This document shows positions 56,109-64,000 of a DNA stretch of 64,000 nt, in pieces (position 1 is the stretch's first letter; every line of letters begins with the position of its first letter). The notes under the pieces are model-generated. The model made no database searches and was not told where the DNA came from. It was given only the letters and a program-made list of their open reading frames with translations. The DNA lies in assembly GCF_004028095.1 (NCBI RefSeq), contig NZ_SBHM01000006.1, positions 186,001 to 250,000 on the forward strand, in the 5' to 3' direction. The DNA is from Paenarthrobacter ureafaciens (GTDB taxonomy: Bacteria > Actinomycetota > Actinomycetes > Actinomycetales > Micrococcaceae). The translations under genes and the position numbers were made by a program.

Positions 56109-56554
56109 TCCAGCACCGCCCGGCGCGCTGCGTCCGCGGATTCACGGATGGACGCACTGGTTGTTGGCGCGAACTCTGCCGGGTAGATGCCTGCAACCGC
56201 CCTGGTGAAGGGCGCGAGGCCGCCGCCTTCCAGTTCGGCAAGCGTCATGTGCGTGGCCGGTTGCTTCGTGACCGCTGATGCGAAGTCGCGCACAAGGAAG
56301 CTCAGCCTCTGGTGGGCGTCGCGCTCACCGAGGGTTCCGGCGTCGACGTCGGCTGCCACGGCGTCTATGGCCGCAAGGCACGATGCACGCAGCCCCTCCA
56401 CATCGGGAAGCGCCGCTGCGGTTGCGGTCCTGCGTCGGGAGGGCAGGAACAGCCAGGCGTACCACGCGGCCACCACCACCAGCAGCACCACACCCAGCCA
56501 CAACCAGACGTCCTGGTAGAGGAGCGGCCCGTAGAAACCGGAGTCATCCTGCAT
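56099..56554 (-). CDS. DUF4381-like membrane protein of the moxR operon
   Basis: 151 residues from ATG 56554; a longer frame exists but overlaps the DUF58 gene deeply. One membrane helix ('LWLGVVLLVVVAAWYAWLFL') then a cytoplasmic helical domain ('VEGLRASCLAAIDAVAADVD', 'LSFLVRDFASAVTKQPATHM'). Similar proteins sit between DUF58 and VWA genes in MoxR operons. Function unknown. Confidence 0.75.
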   Translation of the reverse strand: MQDDSGFYGPLLYQDVWLWLGVVLLVVVAAWYAWLFLPSRRRTATAAALPDVEGLRASCLAAIDAVAADVDAGTLGERDAHQRLSFLVRDFASAVTKQPATHMTLAELEGGGLAPFTRAVAGIYPAEFAPTTSASIRESADAARRAVLEWN

Positions 56555-57440
56555 GTCTCCCCCTTCCGGCCTTGTGGCGTTCCAACAGCGAGAAGACAGC
56601 AGCAAGGACTTCCCCGCTGCTGCCCGCTTGCTCCTCGGCAATTCCAAGACGTCGGAAGACCTCCCGGCGCTCCTCCTCGCGCCGGAGCATGGCAGCGGCG
56701 TAGGCGGCCCTGACCTCCGGTTTTGCGGCGAGGCCGGCGGGGATGGTGGACCCCTCCTCCACGTCCCTGCTCGTGGCGGCGGGCCCCTCGAAGGCAAGCA
56801 CAGCGTCCTTGACGGTGAACCACAGAACCTCATGCCGGCCCGCCAGCCGTCGGAGGAGGTCCTGGGCACGGGCATCGGGCATGAACTCATCAGCCACCCC
56901 CACAATGAGCAGGCGCCCTTTCAAGTACCTCAGTGCGTAGTCGAGGTGTTTTGCCATGGCGCTCGCAGGGGCGTCCGGGGTCACGGCATCGTACACCCGG
57001 CGGAGGAGTCGTTCCAGCTGGTCTTCGCCCCTCTTGGGCGGCACGTAGTGCGTGCCTTCCGCTGAGCCGTGCAGCAGGCCGACGTCGTCACCGTGGCGCA
57101 CCGCGAGGTATCCCAGCACGCCGGCCGCATCCACCGCGATGTCCCGTTTGGTTTCGCCCGAGGCGGCCTCGGCTGCCATGGCCCGGCCTGTGTCCACCAG
57201 CAGCAGGACTGAATGCCGGCGCACGGCCGTGTACCGCTTAACCAGCGGTGATCCGTGCCGGGCAGTTGCCTTCCAGTCGATATCCCGGATTTCGTCTCCC
57301 GGGACGTAGGATCGCAGGTCATCGAAGTCGAGGCTTCGGCCCTTGAACACGGAGCCGTATTCTCCGTCCAGGAGGGTCATGGTCTTGCGGTGGGCGAAGA
57401 TGAACATCTTCGACTTCACGCGTTGAAGCAGGCTCGGCAC
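56544..57440 (-). CDS. DUF58-domain protein
   Basis: 298 residues. The DUF58 signature is 'GRSLDFDDLRSYVPGDEIRD' with 'IDWKATARHGSPLVKRY', followed by a VWA-like half ('LLLVDTGRAMAAEAASGE'). Usually paired with MoxR ATPases. Start GTG at 57440, 11 bases after moxR. Confidence 0.9.
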   Translation of the reverse strand: MPSLLQRVKSKMFIFAHRKTMTLLDGEYGSVFKGRSLDFDDLRSYVPGDEIRDIDWKATARHGSPLVKRYTAVRRHSVLLLVDTGRAMAAEAASGETKRDIAVDAAGVLGYLAVRHGDDVGLLHGSAEGTHYVPPKRGEDQLERLLRRVYDAVTPDAPASAMAKHLDYALRYLKGRLLIVGVADEFMPDARAQDLLRRLAGRHEVLWFTVKDAVLAFEGPAATSRDVEEGSTIPAGLAAKPEVRAAYAAAMLRREEERREVFRRLGIAEEQAGSSGEVLAAVFSLLERHKAGRGRHAG

Positions 57441-57451
57441 CTTGTTGCCCG

Positions 57452-58480
57452 CTAAGGGGTCTGCACAGCAGCGAGGACGGCGTCGATGACCGTCTCAACG
57501 GAGACTGCCTCCACAACCGCGTCGAAGCCCAACACAATGCGGTGGCGAAGGATCCGGTGCGCCAATTGCTTGACGTCCTCGGGTAGGACGTGGTCACGTC
57601 CGTTGAGGAGGGCCAGCGCCCTTGCGGCCTGACTGAACGCAATGCTTGCCCGGGGGCTCGCGCCGAACTCAACCAGCCGAGCCAGCCTGGGTTCAAGATA
57701 TTGGGAAGCGTTGCGTGTGACGTACGCCAACCCGACGATGTAGCGGACGATCGCGGGGTCGATGTAGACGCGTCCCACCAGCGTCTGGAGCTGAACCACC
57801 GAGTCAAGGGACGCAGCGGCCGGAGGTTTGCCTGCGGGGTCGAACACGCCGGCGTCTATCCGCCGGATAATTTCGGCTTCTTCAGCCGGAGAGGGATAGT
57901 CCAGGACATCCTTGAGCATGAAGCGGTCCATCTGGGCTTCGGGCAGCCTGTAGGTCCCCTCCTGTTCAATCGGGTTCTGGGTGGCCAGTACCAGGAAGGG
58001 CTGCGGAAGGGGGTAGGACTGGCCGCCGATGGACGTCTGCCGTTCCTGCATGGCCTCCAACATTGCACTCTGGGTTTTGGCGCTTGAGCGGTTGATCTCG
58101 TCGAGCAACACAATATTGGCGTGCACCGGACCGAGCTGCGTGATGAAGGTTCCCTTGGCGGCATCAAAGATCTGGGTCCCGGCGATGTCGCTCGGCAGGA
58201 GGTCGGGGGTGCACTGGATCCTTCGAAAATCGGCGCTGACGGCGTCCGCCAAGGCCTGGGCTGCGGTGGTCTTGGCCAGTCCCGGGACACTTTCCAGGAG
58301 TACGTGGCCGCCCGTCATGAGTCCGATCAGGAGGGTCTCACGGAGCCGTTCCTGGCCCACCACCTTGGCGTCGAAGCTGCGGCTTATGCTGCCCGCGAGT
58401 TGCTGTGCCCGGGCCATTTCCGGTGCTTCGATTCCGGCCGTGGCTGTGTTCTGAAGCACGTGTGGTCCCCTCATTGGCAT
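57452..58480 (-). CDS. moxR: MoxR-family AAA+ ATPase
   Basis: 342 residues. Walker A-like 'LESVPGLAKTTAAQALADA', Walker B 'ANIVLLDEINRSSAKTQSAM', sensor 1 'LVLATQNPIEQEGTYRLPEA' and the C-terminal lid. A chaperone-type ATPase thought to help mature or insert metal into VWA partners. First gene of a six-gene operon moxR-DUF58-DUF4381-like-VWA-VWA-TPR. Two ATG codons (58480, 58474) could start it. Confidence 0.93.
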   Translation of the reverse strand: MPMRGPHVLQNTATAGIEAPEMARAQQLAGSISRSFDAKVVGQERLRETLLIGLMTGGHVLLESVPGLAKTTAAQALADAVSADFRRIQCTPDLLPSDIAGTQIFDAAKGTFITQLGPVHANIVLLDEINRSSAKTQSAMLEAMQERQTSIGGQSYPLPQPFLVLATQNPIEQEGTYRLPEAQMDRFMLKDVLDYPSPAEEAEIIRRIDAGVFDPAGKPPAAASLDSVVQLQTLVGRVYIDPAIVRYIVGLAYVTRNASQYLEPRLARLVEFGASPRASIAFSQAARALALLNGRDHVLPEDVKQLAHRILRHRIVLGFDAVVEAVSVETVIDAVLAAVQTP

Positions 58481-58611
58481 TCAATGTCCGTACCGGGTCC
58501 CGGCGTAACGCCACGGGTCCCGATATTTGGCCACTCTATCCAAGCCGCCGCCTTGAATGCTTGCAATGGGGACCCCTCCCCATGCGGACGCCGGAGGTCT
58601 ATCCTTTTGCC

Positions 58612-58815
58612 ATGCATCAGCTACCAGCCGCTTACCAGAGGTACCTCGACAGCCAGAACCAGCACGTCATTGATGCCGTGCGTCCCGTGTTGCTGCAGTC
58701 AGCCGCCGACCAAAGGCATGGGGTCCGCATCACGTACAATCACGGCCCAACCGGGCACCAGGCCCATTTGGACGAGTCCATCCCCTACGGCGAAATCGTC
58801 GAGGACATCGACTAG
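58612..58815 (+). CDS. Small hypothetical protein
   Basis: 67 residues (MHQLPAAYQRYLDSQN...), acidic C-terminus, no membrane segment. 'ITYNHGPTGHQAHLDESIPY' looks conserved-like rather than random, and codon third positions are GC-rich in this frame. An upstream in-frame ATG at 58582 is possible; GGAGG lies 14 bases before 58612, a long spacing. Divergent from moxR, convergent with the ROK gene. Function unknown. Confidence 0.5.
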   Translation: MHQLPAAYQRYLDSQNQHVIDAVRPVLLQSAADQRHGVRITYNHGPTGHQAHLDESIPYGEIVEDID

Positions 58816-58837
58816 TTTCCTGACGCTGCGGTGGGCA

Positions 58838-60088
58838 TCAGCCTTCCAGCAACAGCCTCTGCGCCCTCGGGGCCAGCGTGTGCTCGAGGACCAGGCACGC
58901 CGCTCCAATGGCGCCCACGTCCTCACCCACGCCCGAGCCCACCACGTCAATGCCATGGATCATCCGGGCAGCGCTGTTCTCGGTAATAAGGGCAGGGACA
59001 CGGTCCAGGAAGTACTTGGACATCCTCCCCCAGAAAGGTCCGCCGAAAACCACACGCTCGACATCGAGGGTATTGGTCACCACGGAAACGGCCCTGGCCA
59101 CCAGCACCGCCGACTTCTCCAGGATGGCCACAGCCCGCTCATCGCCGGCATCGGCTTTGTCGCACAACATTGCATAGCGTTCCTGCACGGCCGGAGCGTC
59201 CGCGCCCTCAGCGTGCCCATCCAGCACACCCTGCGCTTCAGCCTCCGCCACCAGCACCTGCGGGATGCAGGAGGACTTCACGCAACCACGGAGTCCGCAG
59301 TCACACTCAGGACCATCGGGATCCACGATGATGTGGCCTATTTCGCCGGCGTTTCCGGACGTGCCGCGGACAACTTCGTCGTTGAGCACCAGCCCGCAAC
59401 CGATGCCGGTTCCCATGTACATGAACACGAAACTGCCGGCGCCACTGACCCCGCCCGCCCAGGTCTCCGCCACCGCGGCACTGGTGACATCCTTGTCCAC
59501 GAGGGTTTCCAGGCCTGTGGCTTCAGCGAGGGCTTCGCGGATGCTTACCCTGTCCCAGCGGGTCAACAACGGCGGCTCCACCACCGAGCCTTCATTGAGA
59601 TCGATCGGGCCAGGAACGGCTACGCCCAGGCCGGCGATCTTGGACTCATCCACCCCGGACTCGTCGATGAGGCCCCTGATCTGCTCCGCGATCCCGGTGA
59701 TCACCAGGGCCGGGTCGCCGCCGGGGGTGGCCATCCGGGAATGCCGGACAACATCACCCAAGAGATCCAGCACAACGAACGTGATGACTGCGGGATCCAA
59801 GTGGACTCCCACGGCATACATGCCGGAAGGATTCAGCCGCAGGATGGTCCTGGGCTTGCCCGGACCGGAGCCTTCCTTGCCGGCTTCGACAATGAGTTCC
59901 TGGTCCAGCAGGCGCCGCGAAATGTTGGAGATCGTCTGCGGGGAAAGGCCCACGACCTTGGCCAGTTCCACACGGCTAAGCCCGCCCGGGGAGCGTCGGA
60001 TTGCTTCAAGGATGACCGTCAGGTTGAAGTCACCCATGCGGGGTAGGTTCGTTCCGCGCCTCGGTGCCGGCGTCCGGGTCTCAGTCAC
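58838..60088 (-). CDS. ROK-family transcriptional regulator
   Basis: 416 residues from GTG 60088 (AAGGGG 6 bases upstream). N-terminal winged HTH ('LSRVELAKVVGLSPQTISNI'), then the ROK sugar-kinase-like domain with 'GLGVAVPGPIDLNEG', 'GTGIGCGLVLNDEVVRGTSG', 'AGEIGHIIVDPDGPECDCG' and the zinc Cys cluster 'CDCGLRGCVKSSC'. XylR/NagC-like; effector probably a sugar. No sugar genes adjoin it. Confidence 0.92.
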   Translation of the reverse strand: MTETRTPAPRRGTNLPRMGDFNLTVILEAIRRSPGGLSRVELAKVVGLSPQTISNISRRLLDQELIVEAGKEGSGPGKPRTILRLNPSGMYAVGVHLDPAVITFVVLDLLGDVVRHSRMATPGGDPALVITGIAEQIRGLIDESGVDESKIAGLGVAVPGPIDLNEGSVVEPPLLTRWDRVSIREALAEATGLETLVDKDVTSAAVAETWAGGVSGAGSFVFMYMGTGIGCGLVLNDEVVRGTSGNAGEIGHIIVDPDGPECDCGLRGCVKSSCIPQVLVAEAEAQGVLDGHAEGADAPAVQERYAMLCDKADAGDERAVAILEKSAVLVARAVSVVTNTLDVERVVFGGPFWGRMSKYFLDRVPALITENSAARMIHGIDVVGSGVGEDVGAIGAACLVLEHTLAPRAQRLLLEG

Positions 60089-60267
60089 GGATTCCCCTTG
60101 TCTAGAGAAACAACTCATTGATGTTGACGTTTGTCAGAATCGTACGTCAGCCCCCTTCAGAGGGATATGCACGCCTTGAACTGAATGGGAAACGGGTACG
60201 ACGACATTGAATTCTATGTGACGTCCCCCGCACTCCTGTGTTTCATGACACCGCCGGGCGCGGCGTA

Positions 60268-61446
60268 CTACCCCCTCACGCTGCGGGTCACCGTGAACTT
60301 GGGATTGCGGCCCACCACCACCGTGTCCCCGATCAACCGCTCCAAGGCAGCGCGGTACTGCAGATGGGAGTTATAGACGGTCCAGAGCTCTCCACCGCGG
60401 GCGAGAACCCGTGCGGCGGCCTCGAACATCTTCAACGCTGCACCGGCGTGGACGCTCGTTCCAAGGTGGAAAGGCGGATTAAGGAGGATGAGGTCGGCAC
60501 TGGCCGGTTCGAAGGTGGACATGGCATCGTCATGGATGACCGTAACCTGGCCGCCGACGGCGTTCGCCTCAACGGTTCCCCGCGCCGAGGCCACTGCTGC
60601 GGCCGACTGGTCCGTAGCCCGCACGCGGGCCACCGGGTGCTTCCGGGCGTACATCGTGGCAAGGATCCCGGTTCCGCAGCCCAGGTCCACCACTCTCGCC
60701 GCTTCCGGCATTTTGTCCAGGAACGTCAGGAGGTACCGCGTTCCGCTGTCCAGCCGCGCTCCGGAGAACGCAGCACCATGGGCGCAAACGTCTATGCCAA
60801 GTTCGGGGAGGTGCTGCGTCACGGGATACGGCGCAGGTCCTGCCGGGGGTTTGGGGTCCGTAGCCAAGAGCACCCGCGACTTCCGGCGCGCCAATTGGGG
60901 CTGGACACTGGAGAAGTACTTCTCCAGCACAGCGTTCATCGACAGGGACATGTGTTTGACCCTTCCGCCTGCAAGCAAGACCGCATCTTTGGCTGCATGG
61001 CGCGCAACGGCGTCGACGATTTCCTCCAGCTCAGCCAGCGACTTCGGCAACTGCAGAAGTACCAGCCCGACCCCGGCGAACAGTTCGGGAACGAGCTCGA
61101 AGGTCTCGTAGCGGCCTTCCAGGCCGGCCGCAGCGGCGTTGCGTTCCAGGGCCACCCTGCCCGTGTACAGGTCCTGATGGACACTGACGTGCCCGACGCC
61201 GGGTCCCGCCACTGTGCCGAGAGTCGCCACTGCATCAAGAGTCTCCACTGCACCCAGGGCCAGGGCCCCGTAGCGGTCGCCAATGACGGCAACGTCAATC
61301 CCCTCGCCCACGAACTCAGCAGCGTGATCCAACAACAGCCTGTCAGTAGCGTCATACGCCAAGAGGTTGGGCGCTTCCACATCCGGAAACCTGCCAAGGC
61401 TGCTGAACAGTGCCTCGAGGTCGGCCACGGCCACGTCCTTACCCAC
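60268..61446 (-). CDS. rlmG: RlmG/RsmC-like rRNA guanine-N2 methyltransferase
   Basis: 392 residues with tandem methyltransferase domains. The C-terminal half is catalytic: SAM motif 'VVDLGCGTGILATMYARKHP' and 'DLILLNPPFHLGTSVHAGAA' with NPPF. The N-terminal half is a degenerate copy, as in RlmG/RsmC, so the target is probably 23S or 16S rRNA guanine. RlmG is favoured by the ending 'VVVGRNPKFTVTRSVRG'. Confidence 0.82.
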   Translation of the reverse strand: MGKDVAVADLEALFSSLGRFPDVEAPNLLAYDATDRLLLDHAAEFVGEGIDVAVIGDRYGALALGAVETLDAVATLGTVAGPGVGHVSVHQDLYTGRVALERNAAAAGLEGRYETFELVPELFAGVGLVLLQLPKSLAELEEIVDAVARHAAKDAVLLAGGRVKHMSLSMNAVLEKYFSSVQPQLARRKSRVLLATDPKPPAGPAPYPVTQHLPELGIDVCAHGAAFSGARLDSGTRYLLTFLDKMPEAARVVDLGCGTGILATMYARKHPVARVRATDQSAAAVASARGTVEANAVGGQVTVIHDDAMSTFEPASADLILLNPPFHLGTSVHAGAALKMFEAAARVLARGGELWTVYNSHLQYRAALERLIGDTVVVGRNPKFTVTRSVRG

Positions 61447-61639
61447 TTTCCTTCATGATTGGTCCTGCAGTTGTTGAACAGGAAATTCCTGTGCCATGCC
61501 CCTCGACTTCGACGCCGGGCGGGAGGATGGTTGGTTCTGCAACCGACTATCGCCCATCCTTGGGCACTGGTCCCGGCCAGCCCGAGAGCCCGGCACCGGG
61601 TCCATCACCAAAACGGCTCCCCTCCCCTGCGAGCAAGCC

Positions 61640-62017
61640 ATGAGTGTCAATGTTGTCACGCAACTCCAAGTGAAATCCCACAACTCGCCCGACGAATCAC
61701 GCCGGCCTGACAAGACTACGGTGGACGTCGTTACTGTTGGCGACTACACAGTCGGAAGATACACGTTCGAGCCGGGGTGGACCTGGGCCGAATGCATCAA
61801 ACCCGTGGTGGGGACGGACACCTGCCAAATGAGCCACGTTGGGTATTGCGTCTCCGGGGCGCTGGACGTCGAAACTACCGACGGCGGGAAAATCAGTATC
61901 TCCGCCGGTGATTCCTACACCATTCCCCCAGGCCACAACGCCCGGGTGGTAGGCGACCAGCCGTTCCAAGGCATCGAGTTCCTCAGCGCAGCCGACTTCG
62001 CCCGCCCCTCGGAGTGA
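61640..62017 (+). CDS. Cupin-domain protein
   Basis: 125 residues from ATG 61640; the longer frame from 61496 is not conserved. Single cupin: 'CQMSHVGYCVSGALDVETTD' and 'AGDSYTIPPGHNARVVGDQP' (second motif with His). Metal binding is reduced to a few His/Glu residues. Function unknown; small cupins of this type often bind ligands rather than catalyse. Confidence 0.78.
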   Translation: MSVNVVTQLQVKSHNSPDESRRPDKTTVDVVTVGDYTVGRYTFEPGWTWAECIKPVVGTDTCQMSHVGYCVSGALDVETTDGGKISISAGDSYTIPPGHNARVVGDQPFQGIEFLSAADFARPSE

Positions 62018-62046
62018 CGAACCGTCCTGTGTATCCGGCACGAACG

Positions 62047-62078
62047 AAAAAGGCTCCGCTCAAATGAGCGAAGCCTTT
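62047..62078 (-). terminator. Rho-independent terminator after tRNA-Ala copy
   Basis: On the minus strand, AAAGGCTTCGCTC-ATTT-GAGCGGAGCC is followed by TTTTT. It lies about 9 bases downstream of the tRNA 3' end. Confidence 0.9.
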
Positions 62079-62086
62079 GTCCGAAG

Positions 62087-62159
62087 TGGAGCTGAGGGGA
62101 CTCGAACCCCTGACCCCCTGCATGCCATGCAGGTGCGCTACCAGCTGCGCCACAGCCCC
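62087..62159 (-). tRNA. tRNA-Ala (anticodon GGC)
   Basis: 73 bases read on the minus strand: acceptor GGGGCTG pairs with CAGCTCC, anticodon arm CCTGC-ATGGCAT-GCAGG gives GGC, and T-arm 'GGGGTTCGAGTCCCC' is standard. Discriminator is A; CCA is not encoded. Identical to the copy at 62335-62407. Confidence 0.96.
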
Positions 62160-62284
62160 GGACTGATTGCCTCTTGGAAGTTCCCTTCCTGCCGAAGCAA
62201 CTCGTCAATACTACATACAAGTTTCCCAGATGCGAAATCAGGGAAGTTGATGTGGATCACACAGGCAGATTGATCCTGATACAG

Positions 62285-62329
62285 AAAAATCCTCCCTGCC
62301 CCGGACTCAGTCCGCGGTAGGGAGGATTT
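62285..62329 (-). terminator. Rho-independent terminator after second tRNA-Ala copy
   Basis: On the minus strand, AAATCCTCCCTACCGCGGAC and its near-complement form a long stem followed by TTTTT, just 3' of the upstream tRNA-Ala gene. It separates the two tRNA transcripts. Confidence 0.9.
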
Positions 62330-62334
62330 GTTTG

Positions 62335-62407
62335 TGGAGCTGAGGGGACTCGAACCCCTGACCCCCTGCATGCCATGCAGGTGCGCTACCAGCTGCGCCA
62401 CAGCCCC
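62335..62407 (-). tRNA. tRNA-Ala (anticodon GGC), second identical copy
   Basis: Same 73-base sequence as 62087-62159, 248 bp away in the same direction. It lies downstream of rsfS. Duplication of the unit including different terminators suggests an old tandem copy kept identical in the tRNA part only. Confidence 0.96.
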
Positions 62408-62520
62408 ATATTCGCGTTGTTCGGTTTCAGGCCTTTCAGCTCTTCCGGCCGAAGCAACTCAAATATCTTAGAACAGCGTTTTCGGTAATTCCAAATCGGG
62501 CATATTCCGAGGTGAAAGCG

Positions 62521-62928
62521 TTAGCTGAGCTCGGACTCGTCACCCGATGCAGCCTTAGCCGATGCGTCGTCGCCGAGTTCAAGGTCAACCACAGGGCAGT
62601 CCTTCCAGAGGCGCTCCAAAGCATAGAACACGCGGTCTTCGGCATGCTGGACGTGGATGACGATGTCCGCGTAGTCGAGCAGCACCCAACGGCCTTCGGA
62701 ACGGCCCTCGCGGCGCACCGGGCGGAGATCCTGCTTCAGCAGTTCCTCTTCGATCCCGTCAACGATTGCATTGACCTGGCGTTCCGTGGGCGCGGAAGCG
62801 ATCAGGAAGATATCGGTCAGCGCCAGGCGCTCACTGACGTCCAGGGCAACGATGTCCTCGGCCAGCTTCTCGGCCGCGGCGCGCGCAGCGTGGCGGGCGA
62901 GGGTAATGGATTGTTCGTGTGCAGACAA
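62521..62928 (-). CDS. rsfS: RsfS ribosomal silencing factor
   Basis: 135 residues from a TTG at 62928 with AAGGAG 5 bases upstream; the open frame farther up lacks conservation. RsfS/Iojap core: 'DIVALDVSERLALTDIFLIA', 'SAPTERQVNAIVDGIEEELL' and 'GRWVLLDYADIVIHVQHAED'. It binds ribosomal protein uL14 and blocks subunit joining in starvation. Follows the membrane-protein gene on the same strand. Confidence 0.95.
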   Translation of the reverse strand: MSAHEQSITLARHAARAAAEKLAEDIVALDVSERLALTDIFLIASAPTERQVNAIVDGIEEELLKQDLRPVRREGRSEGRWVLLDYADIVIHVQHAEDRVFYALERLWKDCPVVDLELGDDASAKAASGDESELS

Positions 62929-62988
62929 AGGTACTCCTTGTTGTGGCCGAACGGCCGCTATTTGTGGCAAACGCCGTTGTCAGCGGGT

Positions 62989-64000
62989 CTAGCCGCTGGT
63001 GATCATGATGATGCCGACGATCAGGGCGATAAGCCCAGCCGCCAGGACGCCGTACTGCAACAACCTGTTGCGCTGCGCACGGGCCAAACCTGCGGTGCCG
63101 GCATCGAGGGGGTCGAGCCCATAGGCTGTGCTCGCGGACACCGGCGCCCGCTCGGCGTCCTGCCCGGATTCGACGACGGAAGTGCGCTTGCGGGCGTTCC
63201 GCGCCACAGCCTCCGCGCGGGCCAGTACACCTGCACGGCCCCGGGGATTCCGGGCGGGCCCCTGCTTGGTTTCGGTCGTCGGGTTGGGAGAGGTAACGAG
63301 CGGCACGAAAGTGGTGTTCGGCCGCTTCATCACCGGACGTTCCACTCCCGGAACCTTCACGAATTCCAAAGGGGTGACCATGGCCAGGTTGTTCGCCGTC
63401 GACGGCCCGGAATCGAGGGTCGGAGACTTTGCCGCAGATTGCTTAGCTGCGGCAGGTTTGCCCTGGTCCCCGGATTTCTCCTGCCGTGCCTGTTCAGCCA
63501 GCTTCTGCTTGGCGGCGGCACGCTTATTGAGGACGGCAGCCCGCTCCGCCAGAGCGATCTGCTGCGCCAGAACCTCAGGATCCACGGCAAGGGGGTCCTG
63601 CTCGGCGATGTGCTCCAGTTTGGACGTCTGGTTCTGCACCTGCGCGGCAATCAACTCGCGGACGGCGAGGGCCTGTTCGACCGACATATCCGCCTCGGCC
63701 GGCGCGGATCCGGGCGTTTCAGGCGCTGGTTTTCCAACCCCTGGCTTTTCCTCGGCCGGCGTCGCAGTTCCCGACGTCGCAGCGCCCGGCTTGGCAGCGC
63801 CCGGCTTGGCCGGGGCGCCAGGGGCCGATATGCCCTTCACGTCTTCCTTGGCTACGCCTGCGGACGTAGAACCCGCTGGCGGAACAATGGGGTTGGCCGA
63901 CGTCGCCATCTCGGCCTGCAACTGTTGCAGGCGAAGCTGCCTACGCGTGGGCGGACCACCGCCGGAAAGCTGCTCTTCCTTGTCAGCCAGTTCCTTGATG
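62989..64000 (-). CDS. Hypothetical membrane protein, cut by the right edge
   Basis: About 336 codons visible. A TTG at 63921 and ATG at 63909 occur, but the frame stays open to the edge and reads like coding sequence ('IKELADKEEQLSGGGPPTRR'), so the true start is outside. Ala/Pro/Lys-rich N-terminal part, coiled-coil centre ('LAQQIALAERAAVLNKRAAA'), and a single C-terminal membrane helix ('LLQYGVLAAGLIALIVGIIM'). Upstream of rsfS. Function unknown. Confidence 0.72.
   Translation of the reverse strand, partial: IKELADKEEQLSGGGPPTRRQLRLQQLQAEMATSANPIVPPAGSTSAGVAKEDVKGISAPGAPAKPGAAKPGAATSGTATPAEEKPGVGKPAPETPGSAPAEADMSVEQALAVRELIAAQVQNQTSKLEHIAEQDPLAVDPEVLAQQIALAERAAVLNKRAAAKQKLAEQARQEKSGDQGKPAAAKQSAAKSPTLDSGPSTANNLAMVTPLEFVKVPGVERPVMKRPNTTFVPLVTSPNPTTETKQGPARNPRGRAGVLARAEAVARNARKRTSVVESGQDAERAPVSASTAYGLDPLDAGTAGLARAQRNRLLQYGVLAAGLIALIVGIIMITSG

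Noticed and set aside
58121..60046. 641-codon open frame on the + strand
   Set aside because: Antisense of moxR and the ROK gene; no conserved motifs, spans two real genes.

Overview
The window looks like chromosome of a high-GC actinobacterium of the Micrococcaceae, most likely Arthrobacter/Paenarthrobacter. Evidence for this: mycothiol-linked genes (a mycoredoxin and an S-(hydroxymethyl)mycothiol dehydrogenase), the MurT-GatD pair, an actinobacterial LexA box upstream of dnaE2, a thrS-HIT-pgsA cluster, DUF222-HNH and DUF6504 proteins, and class Ib nrdHIEF. The genus is inferred from gene content, not from a database match.

Layout. 1-6.8 kb: end of murT, gatD, a CapA-like lipoprotein, an M3 peptidase, pdxS, a CDP-alcohol phosphotransferase and a HIT protein. 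6.8-15.9 kb: thrS, an SOS-controlled DUF6504-dnaE2 unit, a TetR/FAD-monooxygenase divergent pair and a YedK/HMCES protein. 16-25.4 kb: mycoredoxin, mycothiol-dependent formaldehyde dehydrogenase with a metallo-hydrolase, facing an FdhF/YdeP molybdopterin oxidoreductase; then a lipoate-ligase-like protein, a thioesterase, a Rieske oxidoreductase and a short AlkD-like protein.

About 25.4-45.4 kb is an accessory, defence-rich stretch. It holds a DUF1016 nuclease, a DUF222-HNH protein, several unknown proteins, and a type I restriction-modification operon of four overlapping or close genes. The first gene encodes a helix-turn-helix protein that looks like a catalytically dead HsdM joined to an HsdS-like C-terminus; hsdM, hsdS and hsdR follow. 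A RelA/SpoT-type alarmone synthetase gene overlaps the hsdR stop by 4 bases. An IS3-family (IS407-like) element with a GATC target duplication splits this synthetase gene; removing the element and one GATC restores a continuous 350-codon frame. Two small membrane proteins, a degraded stretch with a 19-bp perfect hairpin, and a protein kinase with an unknown partner follow. The kinase pair sits directly behind nrdF.

45.4-50.5 kb: nrdHIEF, with a GIY-YIG/NUMOD3 homing endonuclease gene wedged between nrdE and nrdF. 50.5-53.4 kb: a LysR regulator, a DUF2004 protein and metF with a long, hairpin-rich leader. 53.4-58.5 kb: a six-gene moxR-DUF58-VWA operon. 58.6-64 kb: a ROK regulator, an RlmG-like methyltransferase, a cupin, two identical tRNA-Ala(GGC) genes each with its own terminator, rsfS, and a membrane protein running off the right edge.

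The main candidate for an undescribed system is the restriction-modification plus alarmone-synthetase operon (31.7-42.1 kb), with the inactive-methylase-like first gene. The homing endonuclease and the kinase pair lodged in the ribonucleotide reductase operon come next.
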